The notes below the pieces were generated by a model, which saw only the letters and a list, made by a program, of their open reading frames with translations, was not told the DNA's origin and did no database searches. The position numbers and the translations under genes were made by a program. Positions 38,013-46,783 of a stretch of DNA of 64,000 nucleotides are shown here, one piece after another. The DNA is from JAZDFC01 sp043808235. GTDB taxonomy: Bacteria > Bacteroidota > Ignavibacteria > Ignavibacteriales > Melioribacteraceae. The stretch covers positions 3,089 to 67,088 of the forward strand of contig JAZDFC010000021.1 in assembly GCA_043808235.1 (NCBI GenBank). Reading direction: 5' to 3'. How positions within the stretch are numbered: the stretch's first letter is position 1; every line of letters starts with the position of its first letter.

Positions 38013-39950
38013 TTAATACTTTATCGGGAACCATACTTTCATTTTTCCAACTCCACGGTTAGACCAAATATAATAAGGGACGAGCATAAATTCTTTGTTA
38101 TCAATTTGGCTTTTGAGAGTGATAACCTTGTCTGATAATATGTTTTCCACTTCAACCGTTAGTTTCAAATCGTCGGGAATGGATGTGTCAGCAATATCTT
38201 TATTGTCTATTTCTTCAGCGCAATAAACAATCGGTCCGTATTCAAACGCAACTTTGTTGCTGTCGTCTTTTACTTTTTCATTAGCTATTACTTTGTGAAC
38301 AGACATTGGCAATATCAATTCTACTTTATCTCCTTTAGTCCATTTCTTTGTTATCTCTGCATATCCATTTTTACGTAGAACTCTTTCTTCTTTCCCATTA
38401 ACTAACAATGAAGCCTCATCATAACTGCGGTCCAAATAGGAATACAAGTCACCGGGGACAACTTTGTTTTGAGCCCAACCGGGAATACGAAGTTTTAAAG
38501 TGAATGTCTTTTCTGTTTCCGGATTAATGGAAATATGAATCCTTCCATTCCATGGATATTCTGTTTGTTGAGTTACCTCAATTCTCTCGCCGTTAATTAA
38601 TACTTGTGCGGTATCCGCGATAAATAAATTTACAAAAAGGCTGTCTTTATCAACCGAATATATTAATCCCGGAATGGAAGGAAGAAATCTAATCAAGTTA
38701 GTGGGGCAGCACGAGCAATCGAACCATGGTTGCCGTGTACAAGCGCCCATGTTAAATTCATATTTACCGTCGGATTCAGTTGGATTAGGGTAAAAGAAAT
38801 TTTTCCCGTCCAATGAAATCCCCGATATCAATCCGTTGTATAATGTCCGTTCGATGATATCATAATATTTTGAATTTCCGGTTAGCAGAAACAAGCGATG
38901 ATTCCAATATACACTTCCGATTGCGGCGCATGTTTCGTTGTACGCAGTAAGATTCGGCAGTTCGTAACTATCACCGAAGGCTTCTCCCTCGTGCCTGGCA
39001 CCCAAACCGCCTGTGATATACATTTTTTTGTTTACAATATTTTCCCAAATTCTATTTACTGCATTAAGGTATTCCGGGTCATTGTACATTACGGCAACGT
39101 CAGTCATCGCGGCATACATATATTCCGCTCTTACTGCATGTCCAACTGCTTCGATTTGTTTTATTACCGGAAGATGATCCTGGTTATATTCACCATATAG
39201 ATTATGAGAAGTGGAATCGCCTCTTGCATCGAGTAAAAATTTTGCAAGCTCGAGATATTTGGGATTGTGAGTAATGCGATAAAGTTTTACTAATCCCGTT
39301 TCGACAATCTGGTGTCCCGGAGGCGCATGCAATTTATTCGGTCCAAAATTATCTACGAGTAGATCTGCATTCTTAAGAGCGATGTCCAAAAAGTTTTTCT
39401 TTCCCGTAACCCAATAATGCGCGGCAGCCGCTTCGAACAAGTGTCCGCTGTTATAAAGTTCGTGACTACTGATTTCATTTTCCCATCTGTTTTTAGAGGG
39501 CTTTACCCACCATGCCGGCGGTTTTTCTCTATCGATTGTAAACCATGTTGTGACATATCCGTCGGGTTCTTGCCCAACTTTTATAATGGCAATAATGGAA
39601 TCGATATAAGCTTCTAAACCTGGATTGGATTTACTTACTAATGAATAAGATGCTCCTTCAATAATCTTATATATATCGGTATCGTCGAAAGGCATTTTAC
39701 CTTTGTACGGTTCGTTAATCTTCCCGCCCGCAGCTAAAAAATTTTGCATCCGTCCTTCTGTGTCGCATTTATCAAATGCGTAATAAATGGTTGTATCCTG
39801 GACTAATTTAATTTTCGGCAGCCAAAAATTATCACAAATAACAACGTCTTTAATGCTGACTGCTGTTATCGGATAGTCATAATATTTTGAACTCTCTTGA
39901 GCATTTAAAAGTATCGTTAGAATTAGTAAAAAAAACATTGTTCGTTTCAT
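38013..39950 (-). CDS. Exported GH127 beta-L-arabinofuranosidase
   Basis: This 645-residue protein has a short signal peptide (cleavage near LLNAQ). It shows the GH127 (former DUF1680) zinc-cysteine site: Glu339 and Cys341 in AYNETCAAIG and Cys414-Cys415 in FDCSCCPTN, matching the Glu/Cys3 pattern of Bifidobacterium HypBA1, where the last cysteine is the nucleophile. The expected acid/base Glu lies in ARHEGEAFGD. It cleaves beta-linked L-arabinofuranose, as in plant hydroxyproline-rich glycoproteins or some pectin side chains. It is the first gene after a terminator and probably has its own promoter; an AATAGTA element lies at 40011. Confidence 0.9.
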   Translation of the reverse strand: MKRTMFFLLILTILLNAQESSKYYDYPITAVSIKDVVICDNFWLPKIKLVQDTTIYYAFDKCDTEGRMQNFLAAGGKINEPYKGKMPFDDTDIYKIIEGASYSLVSKSNPGLEAYIDSIIAIIKVGQEPDGYVTTWFTIDREKPPAWWVKPSKNRWENEISSHELYNSGHLFEAAAAHYWVTGKKNFLDIALKNADLLVDNFGPNKLHAPPGHQIVETGLVKLYRITHNPKYLELAKFLLDARGDSTSHNLYGEYNQDHLPVIKQIEAVGHAVRAEYMYAAMTDVAVMYNDPEYLNAVNRIWENIVNKKMYITGGLGARHEGEAFGDSYELPNLTAYNETCAAIGSVYWNHRLFLLTGNSKYYDIIERTLYNGLISGISLDGKNFFYPNPTESDGKYEFNMGACTRQPWFDCSCCPTNLIRFLPSIPGLIYSVDKDSLFVNLFIADTAQVLINGERIEVTQQTEYPWNGRIHISINPETEKTFTLKLRIPGWAQNKVVPGDLYSYLDRSYDEASLLVNGKEERVLRKNGYAEITKKWTKGDKVELILPMSVHKVIANEKVKDDSNKVAFEYGPIVYCAEEIDNKDIADTSIPDDLKLTVEVENILSDKVITLKSQIDNKEFMLVPYYIWSNRGVGKMKVWFPIKY

Positions 39951-40027
39951 AAATGAAAATCTCAGTAATATTATTAAGTTTTATAATATTGTAACTAATT
40001 TTTCATGTAAAATAGTAACATTCATTA

Positions 40028-40065
40028 AAAAAATGCCTGCTCTTACAACCGGGCAGGCATTTTTT
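40028..40065 (-). terminator. Rho-independent terminator
   Basis: A perfect 13-bp stem (40028-40040 with 40053-40065; core ATGCCTGC/GCAGGCAT) is flanked by A/T tracts. It sits about 160 bp downstream of the LamG gene on the minus strand and is followed in that direction by a T tract. It separates the LamG transcript from GH127 and the genes below it. Confidence 0.85.
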
Positions 40066-40228
40066 GTATAAGGGGATACAGCGTTCAATTTCCTTACTCA
40101 ATTTTGCTAAAAAGAGTTACCCATCGCAGATGCAATAGTCAAAAACTTCATACGATTTCCAATTACTATCTGACCAAATTCAATTAATAATTATTTAACA
40201 CCAATTATTTTTTACAATAACAACCAAA

Positions 40229-41257
40229 TTATTTTAGCAGCATTAATTTTTTAACACAAGAAAAATCTCCAGCTTTTAGCGAATAGAAATAAATGCCAGA
40301 TGTTAGATTCGATGCATCGAATTCAACTTTATTATATCCTGCATTTAATTCTTGATTAATCAATTCGGCAACTTCTCTTCCCAAAACATCATAAACTACG
40401 AGTTTAACATTACTACTTTTAGGTACTGCAAACTCAATAGTTGTAGTTGGGTTAAATGGATTGGGATAGTTTTGTGATAAAACATAATCTTTGGGAATCG
40501 TTGTATTCTCATCTTCAACACCGGTAGTAGCTCCTTTGTTAAATAGGAAAAGAACTTCATCAGCAGACAGAGCTTTATTAAAAATATTAAATTCTTGTAT
40601 TTCGCCTTTCCAGGTTGCGTCACCGTCATATGTGCTTTTAGCCAGATACGCAAAAGCCGTACTTATTCCTGAAATAAAATTTGTTGCAGACAAAGGTGTG
40701 GATTGCTGTAACTGCCCATCTATATATAAGGTAATATCGGTAAGATTTAATGTGCTTACCATGTGGTGAAGTTCTCCATCGTCTAATTCCGGTCCATCCG
40801 CACCTGTTTCACCTGACCATGGACTTGTTTCAACGCCGATTGATATTGCTGCACGACTTTTATCATCCCCTCTCGCAGGTGTCATAAAATAGTAATTTAT
40901 TCCGAGTGTACTTTTTGTATCGCCAAAAGAAACCAGCATAAAATAGTTGGTATTAGCCTCCGCTAGCGAAGCGAACCATACTTCTATGGTAATTTCATCG
41001 TAATTGTCTATTCCGATGACATCTGCAGGCAGTGCTATCCAGGAGCTGTCATTCACAGTGAAGAGTGAGCCATCCGCAACAGTTGCATTTCCCATTAACG
41101 TACCGTTGGCACTGCCGACAACATCATTTGCGGTTCCGTTATTGAATGTCCACGAGTGAGTTAAATTTTCCGTGCCGGGATCAATCTGGGCATTTATGCT
41201 CGTAATGAAAGACAGTATTAGAGAAAAAAACAGAAAATAGTTTAGCTTCTTACACAT
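40229..41257 (-). CDS. Secreted LamG/concanavalin-like protein with T9SS sorting domain
   Basis: This 342-residue protein has a signal peptide (cleavage after TSINAQ), one LamG-type jelly roll (about 30-235: LTHSWTFNNGTANDVVG, then ITIEVWFAS, then GEIQEFNIFNKALSADEV) and a Type IX sorting domain (about 255-342, SQNYPNPFNPTTTIEF). There is no enzymatic domain. It is probably a surface carbohydrate-binding protein for the hemicellulose locus, perhaps doing the capture work that SusD-like proteins do in other Bacteroidota (inference). It has its own ribosome-binding site (GGAG), a candidate operator at 41361 and a terminator at 40028, so it looks monocistronic. Confidence 0.82.
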   Translation of the reverse strand: MCKKLNYFLFFSLILSFITSINAQIDPGTENLTHSWTFNNGTANDVVGSANGTLMGNATVADGSLFTVNDSSWIALPADVIGIDNYDEITIEVWFASLAEANTNYFMLVSFGDTKSTLGINYYFMTPARGDDKSRAAISIGVETSPWSGETGADGPELDDGELHHMVSTLNLTDITLYIDGQLQQSTPLSATNFISGISTAFAYLAKSTYDGDATWKGEIQEFNIFNKALSADEVLFLFNKGATTGVEDENTTIPKDYVLSQNYPNPFNPTTTIEFAVPKSSNVKLVVYDVLGREVAELINQELNAGYNKVEFDASNLTSGIYFYSLKAGDFSCVKKLMLLK

Positions 41258-41360
41258 GTTGTTTCTCCTATATGTTAATAAAATAAATTAGCACAACAAT
41301 GAAGAGTACTTTGATTAAAACAGAAAACCGCCTACTGAATAATAAAACCGAGGGAGGCAA

Positions 41361-41383
41361 AATAGTAGCCACTTTTTACTATT
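41361..41383. promoter_or_regulatory. AATAGTA-N9-TACTATT dyad, candidate XylR operator
   Basis: Perfect 7-bp inverted arms (41361-41367 and 41377-41383) lie about 105 bp upstream of the LamG start and next to the end of the XylR-like gene. The half-site AATAGTA recurs upstream of GH127 (40011-40017) and far upstream of the symporter (46493-46499). Assignment to the XylR-like protein is a guess from proximity. Confidence 0.35.
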
Positions 41384-41413
41384 AATTAACCATATAGCGC
41401 GATGAGCAAAACT

Positions 41414-42553
41414 TTAATGTGGTTGATGAATTTTTCGAAATTCACGCAAGCCGAGGCCTTTTTCTTTTTTAAAGTAACGAGAAATATGTTCAACATCGGT
41501 AAAATTAAAAAGCGAGGTAATCTGAGAAACAGGCATGTCTGTTTCGATAAGCATTTGGGAAATCATTTCAACTCTTACCCTCCGAATTTCATTATAAATC
41601 GAACTGTGAATTGTTTTTCCGAATCGTTGTTCTAATGTACGTCGCCCGATACGGGTTGCTTTTACTATATCTTTAACCAGAATTTTATTTCTTGCATTCG
41701 CGCGGATAAATCGCAATGCCGCGGAAACATCAGCATCGTCGACTGCAAGTATATCAGATGATTGGCGTTGAATAATATTGGTCGGAGAAACAAGAATTTG
41801 CTGCCCGGTCATTTTTTCCCCGGACATAAGCTCGCTCAATAACTGAGCGGAGTTGTAACCGGCTGACTCAACGTTTAAAGCTATGCTTGTTAACGGTGGA
41901 TCGCCGATTTCGCAAATCATCGGGTCGTTATCAACACCAATAACAGCAACATCATCCGGCACTTTTATATTAATCATTTTGCATACTTCCAGTATGTGCT
42001 GTCCGCGGTCATCGTTACACGCAAATATACCAATAGGTTTTGGCAGTGTTTTTATCCAATTACTTACATGCTGCTGCTCATTTTTCCAATCAATTTTCTT
42101 GACACTTTTAGGTTGAATATAATTATAAATTTTACAGCCAGCTTCTTTTATAAAGTAATCGAAATAACATCCCCTCTCATTCGACCAGTCAAAATTCTTA
42201 AAACCACAGAAAGCAAAATTTTGCAACCCTTTGCTTAGGAGGTGCTCGCTAGCCATCTTTGCTATTGCATTGGAATCAGTTTTTATAACTGCTAGATCCC
42301 TGGGATATTTAGAACAGTGAATAGCAAGGATAGTAGGAATTTTTAATTTCAGCAATTCTTTGGGAATCAAAGTATCGCGCATTATAATTCCGTCCGGTTT
42401 CCAGCTTGTCAAATGGGGAATGGAAGATTTTAAATCTATTGGTTCTTTATAGAATGACCACGGACCGTTGAGCCTTGAGAACCGGGCAATACCCATGATC
42501 AGTTGTCTTCCAAAGGCGCGCGATGTTTCAACTAACAAAACAATTTTTTTCAT
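41414..42553 (-). CDS. xylR: XylR-like pentose-responsive regulator (LacI-type sensor + AraC HTH)
   Basis: The 379-residue protein has a periplasmic-binding-protein-like ligand domain (about 1-275: VVETSRAFGR-type start, IGIFACNDDRGQHILEVC, VPDDVAVIGVDNDPMICE) and a C-terminal AraC-type double HTH (about 280-379: LRFIRANARNKILVKDIV, then DVEHISRYFKKEKGLG). This is the E. coli XylR architecture, in which D-xylose is the ligand. It lies 20 bp downstream of araB, so arabinose could be the effector here. It probably activates the hemicellulose genes and/or its own operon. Confidence 0.88.
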   Translation of the reverse strand: MKKIVLLVETSRAFGRQLIMGIARFSRLNGPWSFYKEPIDLKSSIPHLTSWKPDGIIMRDTLIPKELLKLKIPTILAIHCSKYPRDLAVIKTDSNAIAKMASEHLLSKGLQNFAFCGFKNFDWSNERGCYFDYFIKEAGCKIYNYIQPKSVKKIDWKNEQQHVSNWIKTLPKPIGIFACNDDRGQHILEVCKMINIKVPDDVAVIGVDNDPMICEIGDPPLTSIALNVESAGYNSAQLLSELMSGEKMTGQQILVSPTNIIQRQSSDILAVDDADVSAALRFIRANARNKILVKDIVKATRIGRRTLEQRFGKTIHSSIYNEIRRVRVEMISQMLIETDMPVSQITSLFNFTDVEHISRYFKKEKGLGLREFRKIHQPH

Positions 42554-42573
42554 ATCACAAACAAATAATGCAA

Positions 42574-44271
42574 TTATGATTTTCTAACTTCGTCGCGGAT
42601 ATCCAGCAGTTCCTTCATTACATTAAACATATTTCCGCTCCATTCTTTTGCGCCGAATGAATCGTGAAGCTGCTTGTAAAGCGAATATAGTTTTTTATAA
42701 ACCAGATGATTTTTTTCTATCGGTTTAAATTCTCTGCCGGTGCCCGTCATTCTTTTTTGAGCTTCTTCAATCGAATCATATCCACCGTTCTTTTTACCGG
42801 CTGCAATTGCAGAAAGAAGTGCGGCTCCCAAAGCTGGTGTTTGATCGCTGCGCGAAATTTTCATCGGGCGGTTTGTAATATCGGCATATATCTGCATCAT
42901 CATCGGATTCTTGCTTGCGAGTCCGCCGCAATTTACAACTTCATTGATTGATACTCCGTATTCTTCAATCCTGTCGATGATAGCAAGCGCGCCGAATGCA
43001 GTCGCTTCGATTAATGCACGGTATATTTCGTGTGGTTGTGTATGAAGTGTTTGACCGATCAACAAACCCGACAATCGAACATCGACGAGAATTGTACGGT
43101 TGCCGTTATTCCAATCGAGCGCAAGCAAGCCGCTTTCGCCGGGTTTTAATTTGGACGCGGCTTCTTCAAGATTTTTAAATTTCTCGTCCTGTGTTTTACC
43201 ATAGCTTTCGGGAACAAGATTATTTACAAACCAAAGGAAGATATCTCCAACTGCCGATTGCCCGGCTTCGATCCCGTAATATCCTTCCATCACCGAACCA
43301 TTAACAATTCCACAAACTCCGGGTATATCATTCAACTTTTCTTTTGCAGGCGAAACCATAATATCACAAGTGCTGGTTCCCATAATTTTAACGAGAGTTC
43401 CGGTTTGAACTCCGGCGCCTACAGCTCCCATGTGTGCATCGAAAGCGCCAACGCATACCGCTACGTTTTTTGGAAGACTAAGTTTATCTGCCCATTCTTT
43501 TGACAGATATCCCGCAAGATTTTCCGATGAATATGCTTTATTATACAAACAGGAGCGCAGAGCTCCCAATCCGGGAGAAAGCGTTTCTAAAAATTCTTCG
43601 TCGGGCAATCCGCTCCACTGTGAATTGAACATTGCTTTATGTCCGGCAGCGCAAACACTTCGTTTAATATTTTTCGGATTGAGATCGCCAACCAAATGAG
43701 CGGTAATCCAATCGCAAATTTCAATCCAGCTGTAGGCTGCATCAAAAACCTCCGGCGCCGTTTTTTTGCAATGAAGTAATTTACTCCACCACCATTCGGA
43801 AGAATAAACTCCACCGATCTTCGCCAGATACTGCGGACGAATCTTCGCTGCGGTTTCGGTTATCAGTGCAGCTTCGGCATAACTTGTGTGATCTTTCCAT
43901 AACCAAACATACGCGGCGGGATTATCTTTAAATTTTTCATTGTAGCATAATGCTTGTCCGGTTTCGTCCACCGGCATTGGACTGCTGCCGGTAGTATCAA
44001 CTCCGATTCCAATTATATCTTCTCTTTTAAAATCTTTAACGATACTTGCTGCTTTTTTACATGCTTCCTTAATTGTGACTTCAATTCCGGTTATATAATC
44101 GGCAGGATTTTGCCTTGCAAGATTCGGATCCGCTGAATCGATGACAACACCGTCTTTCCCCGATGGATACGGAAATACATGCGAAGCAAGTTCGTTTCCA
44201 TTTTCAACATCAACAATTAATGAACGGCAAGAGTTTGTTCCGAAATCGAGTCCTACAACATATTTACTCAC
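42574..44271 (-). CDS. araB: Ribulokinase (GTG start)
   Basis: This 565-residue FGGY-family kinase has LDFGTNSCRSLIVD at the start, GVDTTGSSPMPVD, the long insert and length of ribulokinases, KIMGTSTCDIMV and the ATP-site NCGGLASKNPMMMQIYADI. It phosphorylates L-ribulose to L-ribulose 5-phosphate, the step between the FucI-family isomerase and AraD. The start codon is GTG, with GGAG at a suitable distance. It is co-transcribed with the XylR-like gene downstream. A 236-bp gap with two palindromes separates it from the symporter gene. Confidence 0.93.
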   Translation of the reverse strand: MSKYVVGLDFGTNSCRSLIVDVENGNELASHVFPYPSGKDGVVIDSADPNLARQNPADYITGIEVTIKEACKKAASIVKDFKREDIIGIGVDTTGSSPMPVDETGQALCYNEKFKDNPAAYVWLWKDHTSYAEAALITETAAKIRPQYLAKIGGVYSSEWWWSKLLHCKKTAPEVFDAAYSWIEICDWITAHLVGDLNPKNIKRSVCAAGHKAMFNSQWSGLPDEEFLETLSPGLGALRSCLYNKAYSSENLAGYLSKEWADKLSLPKNVAVCVGAFDAHMGAVGAGVQTGTLVKIMGTSTCDIMVSPAKEKLNDIPGVCGIVNGSVMEGYYGIEAGQSAVGDIFLWFVNNLVPESYGKTQDEKFKNLEEAASKLKPGESGLLALDWNNGNRTILVDVRLSGLLIGQTLHTQPHEIYRALIEATAFGALAIIDRIEEYGVSINEVVNCGGLASKNPMMMQIYADITNRPMKISRSDQTPALGAALLSAIAAGKKNGGYDSIEEAQKRMTGTGREFKPIEKNHLVYKKLYSLYKQLHDSFGAKEWSGNMFNVMKELLDIRDEVRKS

Positions 44272-44428
44272 TTAAATTTCTCCGATAAAATTTTTAATTT
44301 GTGAAAGGATTCCAATACAAAACAAGTAAACGAAATTTCCATTTGGTTATAACCACTATAACCGTATGCTTAATCTCCCCACCATTTAAAATCGTTAAAA
44401 CGGTTGCAAGATATTATTATTATTATTT

Positions 44429-44458
44429 AACAACCCACGACTTAAGTCGTGGGTTGTT
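44429..44458. repeat. Perfect 30-bp palindrome (REP-like)
   Basis: Arms of 15 bp meet without a loop (core CCCACGACTTAAGTCGTGGG). It lies between the symporter and araB genes, directly before a second palindrome (44476-44493). The pairing could act as a terminator/stabiliser of the symporter mRNA or be a REP-like mobile repeat; I recall similar sequences as interspersed repeats in Bacteroidota, unverified here. Confidence 0.7.
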
Positions 44459-44475
44459 AGAAAGCTCAAAAAATT

Positions 44476-44493
44476 AAACCATTTTAATGGTTT
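44476..44493. repeat. Second short palindrome of the pair
   Basis: AAACCATT pairs with AATGGTTT around TT, 17 bp after the 30-bp palindrome and 14 bp before the symporter stop codon. The paired arrangement suggests one two-palindrome element. Confidence 0.5.
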
Positions 44494-44507
44494 CAAAAAA
44501 GAAATCA

Positions 44508-46262
44508 CTATCCAACAAAGTACAGATAAGCAGCAATAATTAGAACAACTACCAACACAGAAACCGCAACATCACCGAATGTCCAGCTTGCGCGTGTTTC
44601 TCTCTTGTGTTCATCTGTAATAGTCCCGTATGTAAGTCCGCTTATCCTTTCATACGAAGGCGCTTCTGTTGCATAGCTTACGATAAACATTATTGCGATA
44701 CAGATAATAAAAATGATGATACTATAATATTGGAAGAAAAGATTATTTAAAATCCACAAAAACGATCCATCGGAATATTTAAATCCATCAATCAACTTTA
44801 CAGGTGTATCAACTGCCAGGCGGAATAGCCCTAATAGGAAACCGACAATTAATGCTGAGAGAGCTCCTTTTGAATTCAAACGTTTGTTGAAAACTCCAAA
44901 GAAAAACACAACCGCAATAGGCGGCGCCAAATAGGCTTGAATTCCCTGGAGATAATCATACAATCCTTTTCCACCTTGAATAACCGGGATCCATAATAGC
45001 CCGATAACAACCATAACACCTGTTGCAACTCTTCCAATCCATACTAATTTATGTTGTGATACATTAGGACGAAGACGTGAATAAAAATCGATAGTGAACA
45101 AAGTAGCGCTTGCATTGAATACTCCGGCAAGCGAACTCATTAGTGCAGCAAGGAGTCCGGCGACAACAAGTCCCCTTATTCCAATCGGTAAAATGTTTGC
45201 AACCATCAACGGGAAAGCCTGTTGTGCATTATCGCGGATGATCTGCCCATCGGGACCGATAAGTTTATTTTGAAGTTCGGGTACAGTACCGCTCACTGCC
45301 AAAGCGTAGCAAATAATTCCCGGGATGATAAAGATAAATACCGGCAACAATTTAAATAGTGCCGCTGCGATTGTTCCCCTTCTTGCTTCCTTTTCATTCG
45401 GAGCCGATAATGTTCTTTGAACAATGTACTGGTCTGTACACCAGTACCACAATCCGATAATTGGTGCACAGAATAACATTCCTATCCATGGATAGTTATC
45501 GTTAAAATACCACGCCATTTTACCTGCTTCTTTAATTGGAGCCCAGGTTCCTTCAACTCCGGCGGGCACAAGCGGTTTCCAGAGATTGAAAGCTTCGGAA
45601 CCAACTATCGTGCGGAGATTATCCCATCCGCCGAGCGCTTCCAATCCGAAGAAAGTGACAAGTGCAGAACCGATGATTAATATAACTGTTTGAAGCGCCT
45701 CGGTATAGGCAACAGCGCCCATTCCGCCGAGTATTGTATAAAGACCGGTAACAACAATTACTAAAATCGATCCGATCCAAAAACTATCCATTCCCATAAA
45801 ATTGATTTCAGGTAGAAGCACTGAAAAAACCACTCCACCAGCAAAAATTCCAACTGCTATTTTTGTTAATACATATGCAACAAGCGAGATAGCAGAGAGA
45901 ACAGTTCTTGAAGTGGGTGAAAATCTTTTTTCCAAAAATTCAGGCATCGTAAAAACTTTGGAACGCATATAAAAAGGTACCATCACCCAACCAAGTATAA
46001 GCAGGCACCATGCGTGCAGCTCGTAATGAGCCATTGCAACACCATCAGTAGCTCCCGATCCTGCCAGACCCACTATGTGTTCGGAGCCGATATTGGATGC
46101 AAAGATTGATGCGCCGACGATGAACCATCCGAGATTTCGTCCTGCAAGGAAGTAGCTGTCGGTTGTATCTTTTTGTCTTTTAATTACCCACCAGGCTAAG
46201 CCCAGTATTATAGCAAAGTAACCGGCTATCACCAGCCAGTCTATTAGAGTTAAAACTTCCAT
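44508..46262 (-). CDS. Sodium/solute symporter (SSS family), probable pentose transporter
   Basis: This 584-residue inner-membrane protein has about 14 transmembrane helices and SSS family marks: DSYFLAGRNLGWFIVGASIFASNIGSEHIVGLAGSGA near the start, TIPEFLEKRF-like TMPEFLEKRF, and GGMGAVAYTEALQ in the middle. It resembles the SGLT-like sugar branch. Position next to araB and upstream of all the arabinose genes supports uptake of L-arabinose or D-xylose with Na+; hexuronate is another option because the hexuronate operon is divergent. Ribosome-binding site AAGGAG. Confidence 0.87.
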   Translation of the reverse strand: MEVLTLIDWLVIAGYFAIILGLAWWVIKRQKDTTDSYFLAGRNLGWFIVGASIFASNIGSEHIVGLAGSGATDGVAMAHYELHAWCLLILGWVMVPFYMRSKVFTMPEFLEKRFSPTSRTVLSAISLVAYVLTKIAVGIFAGGVVFSVLLPEINFMGMDSFWIGSILVIVVTGLYTILGGMGAVAYTEALQTVILIIGSALVTFFGLEALGGWDNLRTIVGSEAFNLWKPLVPAGVEGTWAPIKEAGKMAWYFNDNYPWIGMLFCAPIIGLWYWCTDQYIVQRTLSAPNEKEARRGTIAAALFKLLPVFIFIIPGIICYALAVSGTVPELQNKLIGPDGQIIRDNAQQAFPLMVANILPIGIRGLVVAGLLAALMSSLAGVFNASATLFTIDFYSRLRPNVSQHKLVWIGRVATGVMVVIGLLWIPVIQGGKGLYDYLQGIQAYLAPPIAVVFFFGVFNKRLNSKGALSALIVGFLLGLFRLAVDTPVKLIDGFKYSDGSFLWILNNLFFQYYSIIIFIICIAIMFIVSYATEAPSYERISGLTYGTITDEHKRETRASWTFGDVAVSVLVVVLIIAAYLYFVG

Positions 46263-46577
46263 ACGAATGATCTCCTTAATATTTATTTATATTATTTCTG
46301 TAGATGAATTCATATATCATATATCGTATAATGTCTATTAATTTGAGTACAATGTAATGGTTTAACTTTTACTTCCAAATGTGTTAACAGACAAAACAAA
46401 GGGTAAAGCAAATCTTTATGAAAACCACGTACATTTGCATGGGAAGAAAACATAAGTGATAAGTTGAAGAAATAAAAATTCATGGATAACACAATAGTAC
46501 CGGGATTGTTATTTTTCTGCAATATTTTTCCGCCGGTTAAATTTTCAAAAATTACTTAATAATGACATTCTTTTATC

Positions 46578-46589
46578 GCAATCGATTGC
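46578..46589. promoter_or_regulatory. LacI-family operator candidate
   Basis: GCAATCGATTGC is a perfect 12-bp palindrome with a central CG, the typical LacI/GalR-family operator core. It lies about 195 bp upstream of the uxuB start. No LacI-type HTH is encoded in the window, so its regulator would be elsewhere, for example a hexuronate repressor. Confidence 0.55.
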
Positions 46590-46628
46590 AATGCTAAAAA
46601 CTGCCGGTAAAAATACTTTTTAAATCTG

Positions 46629-46647
46629 AAAAATGTAACACATTTTT
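46629..46647. promoter_or_regulatory. AAAAATGT-AAC-ACATTTTT dyad
   Basis: Perfect 8-bp arms around a three-base centre, 40 bp to the right of the LacI-type palindrome. It could be an operator or part of the promoter; no regulator is assigned. Confidence 0.35.
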
Positions 46648-46783
46648 TAAAATAAAAACGGTTCAATTATATTTGAACTTACGAGAATTTTTCTTGTGTA
46701 CAAACGCTTAGTTAGGATTATCTAAGATTTATATGAACATTTGGGAACAAGAAATAAAAATACACATTTGAAAAGGAAGATAA

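Larger units (their letters stand above)
46263..46783. promoter_or_regulatory. Divergent regulatory region, symporter versus hexuronate operon
   Basis: These 521 bp have no convincing gene. The region is AT-rich and contains a LacI-type palindrome (46578-46589), a second dyad (46629-46647), an AATAGTA half-site (46493-46499) and presumably both promoters. The grouping near the uxuB side suggests that the palindromes mainly control the hexuronate operon. Confidence 0.6.
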
